From Verrucomicrobiota bacterium (GTDB lineage: Bacteria; Verrucomicrobiota; Verrucomicrobiia; CAIQCK01): 64,000 nt of DNA. The position numbers were made by a program, and so were the translations under genes. Where the stretch lies: positions 186,001 through 250,000 of the forward strand of contig JACRJX010000040.1 in assembly GCA_016235595.1 (NCBI GenBank), given 5' to 3'. The notes below the pieces were generated by a model. The model had not been told where the DNA came from and made no database searches. It saw only the letters and a list, made by a program, of their open reading frames with translations. This document shows, in pieces, positions 37,355 through 45,786 of this stretch. Positions within the stretch are counted from its first letter, which is position 1. Every line of letters begins with the position of its first letter.

Positions 37355-38743
37355 ATGAGAACAGTGTTCTTAATATGTTGTTCGTTGGTCGTGTTCGTTA
37401 CGCAATGCAGCTTCGCCGCAGAGTCCGTCAGTGCGCTTGCCCAGCGGCTAGAAGCGATCATGCTTAACGCGGAAAGACCACATCTAGAGATTGCGAAAGA
37501 CATCGCTGCAGCAAAACCAGAACAACGCAAACAACTGGTCGCTGCAATTCTTCGTATTGTCGAACCAGCCCTCAGAGCGCCACAACCATGGAGTGATGCT
37601 GACTTCAGACGGATAGGCGTATCAGCATCTGCCCTTGCAGCAGCTTCGGACGACAATGCAATACTTACAGCTTTCGGTTCGACTTTGAGCCAAGTCGGAT
37701 TCCTCCTCGAACCGGACGTCATTCTTGCCTTATCGGCTTGCCGCGATTCGAAGGCTGCGGAAGCGTTAGCTGATCTGGCCCGTCTGCGACTAAAACAAGT
37801 GAAGGAGATGACACCCCGTTTGGGTTCACTAACCGATGAAGAAAAGCGGAAGTTTAACGACACGGTTAACAGCTTCTTCTATGGCCTGAAAGGACTGGCG
37901 AAAAGGGCTAACGAACCTGACAAAGCAGTTGCGCGTGAGCTTGGTGCTGAGTTTGCGAAGCTGTTTGATGGTTCTCCATATCAAAAGGAGGCTTTGCGGG
38001 GACTCGCAGAAACATTTGATCCCCTGCTGCGAGGTGCGGTGCAGCCCGCGGAGGATGTCGTCAGCTACACTCGGGAGGTCATCTTGATGACTGAAGAGGG
38101 TCCGATCACAAAAGAAATTCGCGACGCGGATCCTGATCGGCGAAAGAAGCTCCTCGCCGCAGTTGTCCATATCACCGACGGAGCTTTCAAAACGCCTGAG
38201 CCAAAAAGCGATGCTGTGTGGAACTTGATTGTCACATGTGCACATATTCTTGAAGCGGTTGCAGATGATGACGCAACAGTCGCGGCTTTCGCCTCTCGTT
38301 TGGATGAGGTTTATGACGCTTCTCGTCCAGCGGTCATTCGTGCCTTGGCCCGTTGTCGTGATCCGAGGGCCGTGGACGCATTGGCCGAGTATGCGCGAGC
38401 TCGCCTGAAGGAGATTTCGTCGCAGCCTTTGGAGTTTCCTCTTACATGGACTCAAGAACAGAAGCAGGCGGCTGGTGAAGAAAACATCTATTTTCTCTTT
38501 GCCCTCTCGGGTTTGGCGCACAGCGCCAATCCCTCTGGCAAGGCGGTTGCGCGCGAGCTTCGTGACAAATACGTCAAGCTTTACGATGGTTCCCATTTGC
38601 GTGACGGGGCGTTGCGTGCGCTGATGGAATTCCAAATTGATCCACTGCTGCAAGACGCGTCCAAGATTTGGATAACGGTTGCTGCGGGCATTGGCGGCGT
38701 GATCGTTCTCGGAATCCTCATCTGGTTTCTGCGAAGAAAGTGA
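37355..38743 (+). CDS. Type I membrane protein with an internal duplication, unknown function
   Basis: A 462-residue protein with a signal peptide (about 1-22), two homologous helical repeats (about 45-225 and 252-433) and one C-terminal membrane helix (about 438-459) with the basic tail RRK. The repeats share SxLAxAxxDDxAxxxAF, ALxxCRDxxAxxALA, GLAxxAN and KAVAREL, which resembles HEAT-like helical folds. No enzyme motif is seen. It forms a pair with the preceding lipoprotein gene and shares its low GC. A partner-binding envelope role is only a guess. Confidence 0.65.
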   Translation: MRTVFLICCSLVVFVTQCSFAAESVSALAQRLEAIMLNAERPHLEIAKDIAAAKPEQRKQLVAAILRIVEPALRAPQPWSDADFRRIGVSASALAAASDDNAILTAFGSTLSQVGFLLEPDVILALSACRDSKAAEALADLARLRLKQVKEMTPRLGSLTDEEKRKFNDTVNSFFYGLKGLAKRANEPDKAVARELGAEFAKLFDGSPYQKEALRGLAETFDPLLRGAVQPAEDVVSYTREVILMTEEGPITKEIRDADPDRRKKLLAAVVHITDGAFKTPEPKSDAVWNLIVTCAHILEAVADDDATVAAFASRLDEVYDASRPAVIRALARCRDPRAVDALAEYARARLKEISSQPLEFPLTWTQEQKQAAGEENIYFLFALSGLAHSANPSGKAVARELRDKYVKLYDGSHLRDGALRALMEFQIDPLLQDASKIWITVAAGIGGVIVLGILIWFLRRK

Positions 38744-38793
38744 AGCACGCATCCAAGTTGCAAAGCCAAATCCCCGTGGATAGCTGGCTCGCC

Positions 38794-38857
38794 GCTAACG
38801 ACATCCACAAAAACGCGATTCCCGTCCATTTACCGGCGAGTGCCGGCGCGCCACAAT
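38794..38857 (+). promoter_or_regulatory. AraC-type operator-promoter (copy c) for the LamG-GH39-like gene
   Basis: GCTAAC at 38794, TCCAC at 38804 and TCCAT at 38825 (21-bp period). TTTACC (38829-38834) is the -35 box and CACAAT (38852-38857) the -10 box after 17 bp. The predicted start of transcription is within about 5 bases of the ATG at 38867. Confidence 0.7.
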
Positions 38858-38866
38858 GGTTGTGAT

Positions 38867-41095
38867 ATGAAACCCATCGTTACAGCAATGGCAGCGTTGG
38901 CGGTGGCCGCAGTGACAGCTTTTGCTGAACCTGCGGGCTACTGGCAGTTTGATGGCGATCCGTCCGCTGAAGGCATCCCTGCGCTCGCGGGCCAAGCCGC
39001 CGTATTCGAGAAAGGAAAGCAGCCGGTTTTCGATTCGGATACACCCGGGTCGAATATCTGGAACGGGGCGACGTTCTCGATAGCAAACGCGAGCAACCGG
39101 AATTCGTTGCGATTCACCAGCGAGGGCGTAACGGGCTCCGGCAGCCCGGTCGGTGGCGAGATTGTCGTCGCCGGTGCAGACACGAAGACACAGCCGGCGA
39201 ACCTGACGGTGGAGGCATTTGTGAAGATGAAGCAGCAGTCGCCGCGCCACGCGTTGATCGCGAGCAAGCGCCGCAACGGTCAGACGGGCGCAAGCTGGTC
39301 CCTCTCGATCGATCCGCAAGGCCACGTTCGCGCTCGTTTTGACACGCAACCGGGCGCAGATTCAAAGAGTGGCGCTGGATTCAACCAGTCGTTCGGCTCA
39401 ACCGGCACCGTCGCTGACGGCGCATGGCATCATGTGGCGCTGACATTCGACCACGCCACGCGGTCGGCGGTCATCTACGTGGATTACGTGCGGTGCGGTG
39501 GTGGTGCCACCAGTGGGCCGCTGGTGTACGACAACAGCGCATTGGTGTTCGGGCGTGGCCTCGACGGCTGGCTGGACGAGGTGAGGTTGAGCGCGGAGGT
39601 ACTGCACCCGGAGCAGTTCTTGCGAACGTGCCGGTTCTTCTCCGATATGAAACCGCGTGTGCCGACCGTAGCCATGCTGGACCAGACGCCGACGCGCGTG
39701 CAAACGTCGCTGAAACTCGACTGGCCCAAGGTCGGCACACTCAAACCCAGGAGCGTCAGCGAGATCAAGACCTCGATGTGGTCGCTGGGCTGCGAAACGC
39801 TCGACCGTGATCTGGCTGACTGGGATGTTTACAAGTCATATCTCGATCCGCTGGGCATCCGGCATATTCGTTTGCAGGGTGGTTGGAACCGCACTGAAAA
39901 GCAAAAAGGGGTCTACGATTTCGCTTGGCTGGACCGCATCGTGGACGACGCACACACGCGCGGCCTCGATGTCTGCCTTGAAACCTCCTACGGCAACCGG
40001 CTCTATGAACCGAAGGCCGCGCTTGGCCCCGGCGGCACGCTGCCTCAAGGCGAGGAGACGCTGGCAGCGTGGGACAAGTGGGTCGAGGCGATGGCGCGGC
40101 ATTATTCCGCGAAGGGCGTCAAGGAGTGGATGATGTATAACGAGCCGAATCTGGTGAAGAGTAACACGATCGAGAAGACCACGGCGTTCAACATCCGCAC
40201 CGCGCAGGTCATCAAGCGAGTAGATCCCAAGGCACGAATTGGAGGACTGGTCTCCGCAGGCGCAAACCCCGATTTCATTGGCGGATTCGTCCGCGGACTC
40301 AAGGAGCAGGCGAAACTCGATCTCTTCGACTGGGTTGTTTACCACAACTACAGCGCAAACCCTGATGCGACCTATGGCAGCGTGGACAAACTGTGGGCAC
40401 TTGTGCGAGAGCACGCACCGAAGCTGCGCTTATGGCAGGGCGAGGCCGGCTGCGCCTCGGAAGAAGTGCAGTTTGCATTGAGCGGCGTTGATTGGACGGA
40501 ACTGTCGCAAGCCAAATGGAACGCGCGGCGCATGTTGGGCGACCTGGCGCGCGACATCCGGTCCTCTGTGTTCACGATCTCCGACCTGAGCTATCACAAG
40601 GACTTCATCTCCCGCTACGGCCTGCTCAAAACCGACTCGAATAACACGATCATCAAGGTCAAGACCGCCTACTACGTCACCCAGAACGTCGTCTCCGTAT
40701 TCAACGACGCCGTGGAGCGACTCCCAAACACAACCATCACCGTCGAATGCGAGAAGAAGCTGACAGCCCACGCATTTCGCGACAAGGCCAGCGGCCTGAG
40801 CGTGGTCACATTCTGGGATGGCACCGCCGTGCCCTCCAACGAATGCGCGACCCTCAAGGCGCAATTGACGGTGCCGAACGCCAGGTTCAAGGAACCGGTC
40901 TGGATCGACCTGATCACGGGAAATATCCACGCGATCCCGGCCAATCAGATTGTTTCGGACGGCACAACCTGCACTTTCAAAGACGTGCCCGTCTATGATG
41001 CTCCAGCCGTCATCACAGACAAGAGTCTGCTGAAATTCGAACCTGCAAGGCTAAAGAAGAAACACAACAATCCCATGGCAGCCGCAGCCAAATGA
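38867..41095 (+). CDS. Secreted LamG-like domain fused to a GH39/GH5-like glycosidase
   Basis: A 742-residue protein: signal peptide (about 1-20), a concanavalin/LamG-like domain (about 25-255, GAWHHVALTFD and DGWLDEVRLSAE are typical) and a TIM barrel (about 300-620). E426 in MMYNEPN is the acid/base and E526 in WQGEAG the likely nucleophile, as in clan GH-A (GH39-like). A C-terminal beta domain ends the protein. The substrate is unknown; xylosidase or arabinosidase activity is common in GH39. The ATG at 38867 gives the signal peptide. Confidence 0.8.
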   Translation: MKPIVTAMAALAVAAVTAFAEPAGYWQFDGDPSAEGIPALAGQAAVFEKGKQPVFDSDTPGSNIWNGATFSIANASNRNSLRFTSEGVTGSGSPVGGEIVVAGADTKTQPANLTVEAFVKMKQQSPRHALIASKRRNGQTGASWSLSIDPQGHVRARFDTQPGADSKSGAGFNQSFGSTGTVADGAWHHVALTFDHATRSAVIYVDYVRCGGGATSGPLVYDNSALVFGRGLDGWLDEVRLSAEVLHPEQFLRTCRFFSDMKPRVPTVAMLDQTPTRVQTSLKLDWPKVGTLKPRSVSEIKTSMWSLGCETLDRDLADWDVYKSYLDPLGIRHIRLQGGWNRTEKQKGVYDFAWLDRIVDDAHTRGLDVCLETSYGNRLYEPKAALGPGGTLPQGEETLAAWDKWVEAMARHYSAKGVKEWMMYNEPNLVKSNTIEKTTAFNIRTAQVIKRVDPKARIGGLVSAGANPDFIGGFVRGLKEQAKLDLFDWVVYHNYSANPDATYGSVDKLWALVREHAPKLRLWQGEAGCASEEVQFALSGVDWTELSQAKWNARRMLGDLARDIRSSVFTISDLSYHKDFISRYGLLKTDSNNTIIKVKTAYYVTQNVVSVFNDAVERLPNTTITVECEKKLTAHAFRDKASGLSVVTFWDGTAVPSNECATLKAQLTVPNARFKEPVWIDLITGNIHAIPANQIVSDGTTCTFKDVPVYDAPAVITDKSLLKFEPARLKKKHNNPMAAAAK

Positions 41096-41115
41096 CGACC
41101 GGCCTTCGCGTTCCC

Positions 41116-41179
41116 GCTAACGACATCCACAAAAACGCGATTTCAGTCCATTTACGCCAAGGCGACCCACTGTCATACT
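41116..41179 (+). promoter_or_regulatory. AraC-type operator-promoter (copy d) for the GH36 gene
   Basis: GCTAAC at 41116, TCCAC at 41126 and TCCAT at 41147 (21-bp period). TTTACG (41151-41156) is the -35 box and CATACT (41174-41179) the -10 box after 17 bp. The leader to the ATG at 41282 would be about 95 bases, longer than in the other copies. Confidence 0.7.
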
Positions 41180-41281
41180 GCCGGGCATGTGATCAGAGGC
41201 AATTGGCGAGTCCCATTGCATGTGACCCGGCACTTGCGAACTCCTGAGCGCTGAGACTGATATCGACCGCGTGAACATTTT

Positions 41282-43612
41282 ATGAGCACACACCTGATGA
41301 AACGTTCCATGGAATCATGCAATGCCGCCGGCGGCGTCGGCAGCCGGGGAAAGCGTGAATGTGCCCTGCCCTTTCTGCTCGCCGGGGCCGTGATATTGGC
41401 AGTCGTCGGCAACACGTGGGCCGCTCCGGCTCCGAAGTGCGCAGAAGCGATTCGTTACCACGCCGACGCCAAGGTGTTCGTCATCCAGACCCAGAACTCG
41501 ACCTATGCCATCGAGCGCAATGAAGCCGGCGTGCTCAACAACACTTATTGGGGACCGCGGATCGAGCGCGTCGAAGACCTGCCGGTCGGCGAGGAGAATC
41601 GGTTCAACCGCGCCCTCATACGACAGGATGAAAAGAACCATATCCGCGCTGAATACGTCGGCTGGGGAGGATGGTTCTACGGTGAACCGGCCCTCAAGGC
41701 GACATTCGCCGATGGCACCCGATCCCTGAAACTCGCCTACCGCGACCACAACATCACGACAGACGACAAGTCTCAAACGCTTCAGGTATCCTTGGTCGAC
41801 CCGTGCTTTCCGATCGAGGTGCGTCTTCATTACCGCATCTATTCGGGCTTGGACCTCGTGGACCGCTGGGCGGTGGTCACGAACAAAGGCAAGGAACCCA
41901 TCACGCTCGAGAGCGTGCAGTCAGCCACCTGGCATGTGCCGCGCAACCGGGACTATCGCCTCACGCACTTGTCAGGCGATTGGGGCCGCGAGCATCGCAT
42001 CGAACACGTGGACCTGACCCAGACAGCCATCCGGCTCGGCAGCCGCACGGGACTCTCCGGGCCGCACGCCAATCCGTTCTTCGCACTCGATCTCGAAGGC
42101 AAAGCCACCGAGGAGTCGGGCCAGGTTTGGTTCGGCGCGCTGCACTGGAGCGGCAACTGGAAGATCGTCGTCGAGAAAAACAACTTCGGGCAAACACGCG
42201 TTACAGGCGGCATTGAGGATTTTGACTTCTCCTGGCACCTCAAGCCCGGTGATGCATTTACCACGCCCGTCTTCACGGGCGGCTATACGGCGCACGGTTT
42301 TGGGGCGATGAGCCGCATGTTCCATCGCTATCAGCGCGCCCATTTGATGCGCCCCAACAAGGCGAACCGGCCGGTACCGCTGATCTACAACTCTTGGTTC
42401 GCCGTCAACAGCCTTGGAGGTCACCCTGACGAGCCGACGATGACCCGCATTGCCCAACAAGCCGCGGACGTCGGCATCGAGTTGTTCGTCATGGACAGTG
42501 GGTGGGAAAAGAAACTCGGCGATTGGACACCGCATGCGGAAAGGTTTCCCAACGGGCTCAAGCCGCTGGTGGACCGCGTGCACAAGCTCGGCATGAAGTT
42601 CGGAATTTGGGTCGAGTTGGAGAACGCGCATCCCGACTCCGACTTGTGCCGCGAGCACCCGGACTGGGTAATGCAATCACCCAAGCGTGCCCAGACTGGC
42701 GATCAGCGCGGGGACCTGCTGCTAAACCTGGCACGCGACGACGTGCGCGACCACATGCTCGCCGCCATGGATCGCCTGCTCCGCGACAACGCGATCGACT
42801 ACCTCAAACTGGACATGAATCGTTATGTGAGCGAGCCCGCCTGGCCTCAAGTGCCACTCGCGCAGCAAAAGGAATTCTGGGTCCGTTACGTCCGCAACCT
42901 TTACTACATCTTCGAGACCCTCCAGAACCGTTTCCCCGAGGTGATCTTTGAGAACTGTGCGGCCGGCGGAGCGCGCATTGACTTGGGAATGGCGCGTATT
43001 TTCGAGCGGGTCAATCGCAGCGACAACCAGGACCCACTGGACATGCCCGCCCTGCACGAGGGCTACTCCTACGTCTACCTGCCGGGCACGGCGGGAGGCG
43101 GCGGACACATCGGCGTGACACCGAATTTCGTCAACAAACGCATCACGCCGCTGCGCTATCGCGGACATGTCGCCATGCTCGGTTCATGCTCGGTCAGTCT
43201 GGCGCTTGATCGTTGCACGCCGGAAGAAATGGCCGAGTTGAAGAAATACGTGGCGCTCTACAAAGAGCTCTGCGGGATCATCCACAATGGCGACCTGTAT
43301 CGGCTGCGCAGCCCGCGGTTGAATTCCTATTCAGCCTTCGAATACGTCAGCGAGGATAAAGAGCGTGCCGTCCTCATCATACTCGGCAAAAACATGCAGC
43401 GTGCGGAAGAGCCTTATCCCACACTCCCACGGATTCAACTGTCGGGTCTGAAGCCTGACTGGCTCTACTCTGTGGAAGGCGGCAAACGCATGTCGGGCGA
43501 AGGCCTCATGAATGCCGGCATCGGGTTCCGACTGACGGGCGACTACGACAGCCGGGTGATTCGCATCAAGCGCGTTCATGAGAAGCCGAGCGACAAGGGC
43601 AACCAACGATAG
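41282..43612 (+). CDS. Secreted GH36 alpha-galactosidase
   Basis: A 776-residue protein of normal GH36 length. A long N-terminal signal region with a hydrophobic core (about 28-47) precedes a beta-sandwich domain (about 60-350), the TIM barrel (about 350-690) and a C-terminal beta domain. D511 in YLKLDMNR is the nucleophile and D581 in NRSDNQDP the acid/base; ENCAAGGARIDLGM lies between them as in known GH36 enzymes. It removes terminal alpha-linked galactose. The usual nucleophile motif is KWDMNR, so KLD is a small variation. Confidence 0.92.
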   Translation: MSTHLMKRSMESCNAAGGVGSRGKRECALPFLLAGAVILAVVGNTWAAPAPKCAEAIRYHADAKVFVIQTQNSTYAIERNEAGVLNNTYWGPRIERVEDLPVGEENRFNRALIRQDEKNHIRAEYVGWGGWFYGEPALKATFADGTRSLKLAYRDHNITTDDKSQTLQVSLVDPCFPIEVRLHYRIYSGLDLVDRWAVVTNKGKEPITLESVQSATWHVPRNRDYRLTHLSGDWGREHRIEHVDLTQTAIRLGSRTGLSGPHANPFFALDLEGKATEESGQVWFGALHWSGNWKIVVEKNNFGQTRVTGGIEDFDFSWHLKPGDAFTTPVFTGGYTAHGFGAMSRMFHRYQRAHLMRPNKANRPVPLIYNSWFAVNSLGGHPDEPTMTRIAQQAADVGIELFVMDSGWEKKLGDWTPHAERFPNGLKPLVDRVHKLGMKFGIWVELENAHPDSDLCREHPDWVMQSPKRAQTGDQRGDLLLNLARDDVRDHMLAAMDRLLRDNAIDYLKLDMNRYVSEPAWPQVPLAQQKEFWVRYVRNLYYIFETLQNRFPEVIFENCAAGGARIDLGMARIFERVNRSDNQDPLDMPALHEGYSYVYLPGTAGGGGHIGVTPNFVNKRITPLRYRGHVAMLGSCSVSLALDRCTPEEMAELKKYVALYKELCGIIHNGDLYRLRSPRLNSYSAFEYVSEDKERAVLIILGKNMQRAEEPYPTLPRIQLSGLKPDWLYSVEGGKRMSGEGLMNAGIGFRLTGDYDSRVIRIKRVHEKPSDKGNQR

Positions 43613-43703
43613 CGAAGACAAGCGGTTGGACGCGCAATTCCGGAGGAATTTGCCCGAAAAATGCAGCCATTGAAGGTGATTGTTCTCAAACGTCGTCTTC
43701 CCC

Positions 43704-43768
43704 GCTAACCCCATCCACACGGACGCGATTCTTGTCCATTTACCGACGGGCAGCAGGTGCTCCATAGT
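43704..43768 (+). promoter_or_regulatory. AraC-type operator-promoter (copy e) for the SDR-led operon
   Basis: GCTAAC at 43704, TCCAC at 43714 and TCCAT at 43735 (21-bp period). TTTACC (43739-43744) is the -35 box and CATAGT (43763-43768) the -10 box after 18 bp. The ATG at 43778 lies about where transcription would begin, so the message may be leaderless. Confidence 0.7.
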
Positions 43769-43777
43769 ACCGGTGCT

Positions 43778-44536
43778 ATGGAAACAGAACTGAATGGAAA
43801 GATTGCGCTCGTGACTGGCGCAGGCCAGGGCATTTGCCGGGCCATCGCCACCGCGCTCGCGGCGCATGGTGCGATGGTGGCCGTCAACGACGTAAAGCGC
43901 GAAAAGACCGACAAGGTCGTTGCGGAAATCGCCGCTGCCGGCGGCAAGGCTGTGGCAGCGTGCGCGGACGTTTCGCGGTCTGATGAGGTGGAGCGGATGA
44001 TCGGCGGCATCGTGAAGCAGTTTGGCCGGCTCGACATCCTCGTCAACGGCGCGCGCGTGGAACCGCCTCGCCCCGCCGGCATGTCGCCAGCAGATTGGTG
44101 GGACCGCGTGCTCGATGTGGACCTGAAGGGAGCATGGCTCTGTTCAATGGCCGCGATCGAGTCGATGAAACGCCAGAAGTACGGCCGCATCATCAATGTT
44201 TCCTCCATCCAAGCTTACACAGGCAACGCCGAGGAAGAATGGATGGCCTACAGTTGCGCGAAGGCTGGCATGGGCGGACTGACCCGCTCGCTGGCGCAGG
44301 TCGGCCTGAAACTCGACATCACCGCCAACTCCATCGCGCCCGACTACATCGAGACAGAGGTCATGGAGGCGCGTTGGGGGCGTGAGAAGATGCTCGAATA
44401 CGCCGCGGGCGTCCCTATGGGCCGCGCTGGCAAGCCGGAGGAGGTGGCTGAGGCTGCCCTTTTCCTCGTGAAGTCCGGCTTCATCACCGGCGACACCATT
44501 TTCATTACGGGAGGAAGATTCGTCATTTCAAAGTAG
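43778..44536 (+). CDS. Short-chain dehydrogenase/reductase (SDR)
   Basis: A 252-residue classical SDR. TGAGQGIC near 13-20 is the dinucleotide-binding motif, VNGAR takes the NNAG place, and Y158 and K162 in YSCAK form the catalytic pair with a serine in VSSIQAY. It is cytoplasmic. Placed directly before an enolase-superfamily dehydratase, it may oxidise a free sugar such as galactose to its lactone or aldonate; this is inference from context. The ATG at 43778 follows the promoter closely. Confidence 0.87.
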   Translation: METELNGKIALVTGAGQGICRAIATALAAHGAMVAVNDVKREKTDKVVAEIAAAGGKAVAACADVSRSDEVERMIGGIVKQFGRLDILVNGARVEPPRPAGMSPADWWDRVLDVDLKGAWLCSMAAIESMKRQKYGRIINVSSIQAYTGNAEEEWMAYSCAKAGMGGLTRSLAQVGLKLDITANSIAPDYIETEVMEARWGREKMLEYAAGVPMGRAGKPEEVAEAALFLVKSGFITGDTIFITGGRFVISK

Positions 44537-44537
44537 C

Positions 44538-44555
44538 CGTCACGCCCGTGTGACG
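44538..44555. repeat. Hairpin between the SDR and dehydratase genes
   Basis: CGTCAC (44538-44543) pairs with GTGACG (44550-44555) around a 6-base loop, just after the SDR stop. There is no T-run, so it is more likely an mRNA processing or stability element than a terminator. ACCCAGA is repeated once directly after it. Confidence 0.35.
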
Positions 44556-44599
44556 ACCCAGAACCCAGAACCACATCACGGGGAGCGTGATGACCACTT

Positions 44600-45760
44600 A
44601 TGAAAATTACAGCAATCAAAACTTTTCTCTGCGACGCCTACCGCACGAACCTGTCGTTCGTGAAGATCGAGACCGACGCCGGTGTTCACGGCTATGGAGA
44701 GATGACGCTCGAGTTTCACGACCGCGCCATCCTCGGCTGCATTGAGGACCTGACACCGTCGTGGATCGGCCGCGATCCGATGGACATCGAGGCGCTCTGG
44801 CACGATTCCTACCGCGACGCTTACTGGCGCGGCGGGCCCGTGCTCTCGACCTCCCTCGCAGCGCTCGAGATGGCGTGCTGGGACATCAAAGGCAAGACCC
44901 TCGGCCAGCCCATCTGGCAACTGCTGGGCGGCAAATGCCGCGACCGCGTGCGCTGCTATGCCAACGCGTGGTTTGTGCCGGCAAAAACGCCCGCAGAATT
45001 CGCCAAGAAAGCCAAGGAAGCGGTCGCGCGCGGCTGGAAAGCGTTGAAGTGGGATCCCTTCGGCAGCGCTCATCGCGACATCACACGCCCGGAGCTGCTC
45101 AACGCAGTGCGTTGCGTGGCAGCGGTGCGCGAGGCGGTGGGCGACACCGACCTTCTTATCGAAGGCCACGGGCGTTTCAATATCCAGAGCGCTCTGCGTG
45201 TCGGTCAGGCGCTCGCGGAGTTCGGAATCCTGTGGTTCGAGGAACCGCTTTTCCCGGAGCTGCTCGACGCGCTGGCGGAACTGAAACGCCGCGTGCCCGT
45301 TCCCATCGCGGCGGGCGAGCGCGTCTACACGCGCTTCCAGGCGCGGGAGTTCATCGAGAAACGCTGTGGCGATTTCATCCAACCCGACATCAGCCGCGTG
45401 GGCATCAAGGAACTGCGCATCATCGGTGGCATGGCCGAGGCGGCGGGCATCAGCTTTTGCCCGCACAACCCCGCCGGCCCGCTCACCAACATGGCCACGC
45501 TGCACATCGCAGCCAGCACGCCGAACTTCTTCCTGCTCGAAACGATGGCGAACGATGTGCCCTGGCGCAGCGAGTTCTCCGACGAAGACGTTCACATCAA
45601 GGACGGCGAGATGCTCATCCCAACGCGTCCGGGCCTCGGTATCGAATTGGATGAAGCCGCGCTCGCCAAATATCCGCCGAAACACTATCATCTCCGCCAC
45701 TATCGCGGAGACCTCACCGCCATCCGCCCAAGCAACGCAAAGGAGTGGTTCAAGCGATAG
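44600..45760 (+). CDS. Enolase-superfamily sugar acid dehydratase (mandelate racemase/D-galactonate dehydratase-like)
   Basis: A 386-residue cytoplasmic enzyme with the MR/MLE N-terminal capping domain (about 1-120) and a barrel. Metal ligands are E188 (LIEGHGRF), E214 (WFEEPLFPE) and E240 (AAGERVYTR), and H289 (CPHNPAGP) pairs with D263 (QPDISR) as the general base dyad. This set fits acid-sugar dehydratases such as those for galactonate, fuconate or rhamnonate. With the SDR upstream it suggests a non-phosphorylative oxidative route for a sugar freed by the glycosidases. Confidence 0.85.
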   Translation: MKITAIKTFLCDAYRTNLSFVKIETDAGVHGYGEMTLEFHDRAILGCIEDLTPSWIGRDPMDIEALWHDSYRDAYWRGGPVLSTSLAALEMACWDIKGKTLGQPIWQLLGGKCRDRVRCYANAWFVPAKTPAEFAKKAKEAVARGWKALKWDPFGSAHRDITRPELLNAVRCVAAVREAVGDTDLLIEGHGRFNIQSALRVGQALAEFGILWFEEPLFPELLDALAELKRRVPVPIAAGERVYTRFQAREFIEKRCGDFIQPDISRVGIKELRIIGGMAEAAGISFCPHNPAGPLTNMATLHIAASTPNFFLLETMANDVPWRSEFSDEDVHIKDGEMLIPTRPGLGIELDEAALAKYPPKHYHLRHYRGDLTAIRPSNAKEWFKR

Positions 45761-45786
45761 GATAGCCCAACGACAACAAAATCATA

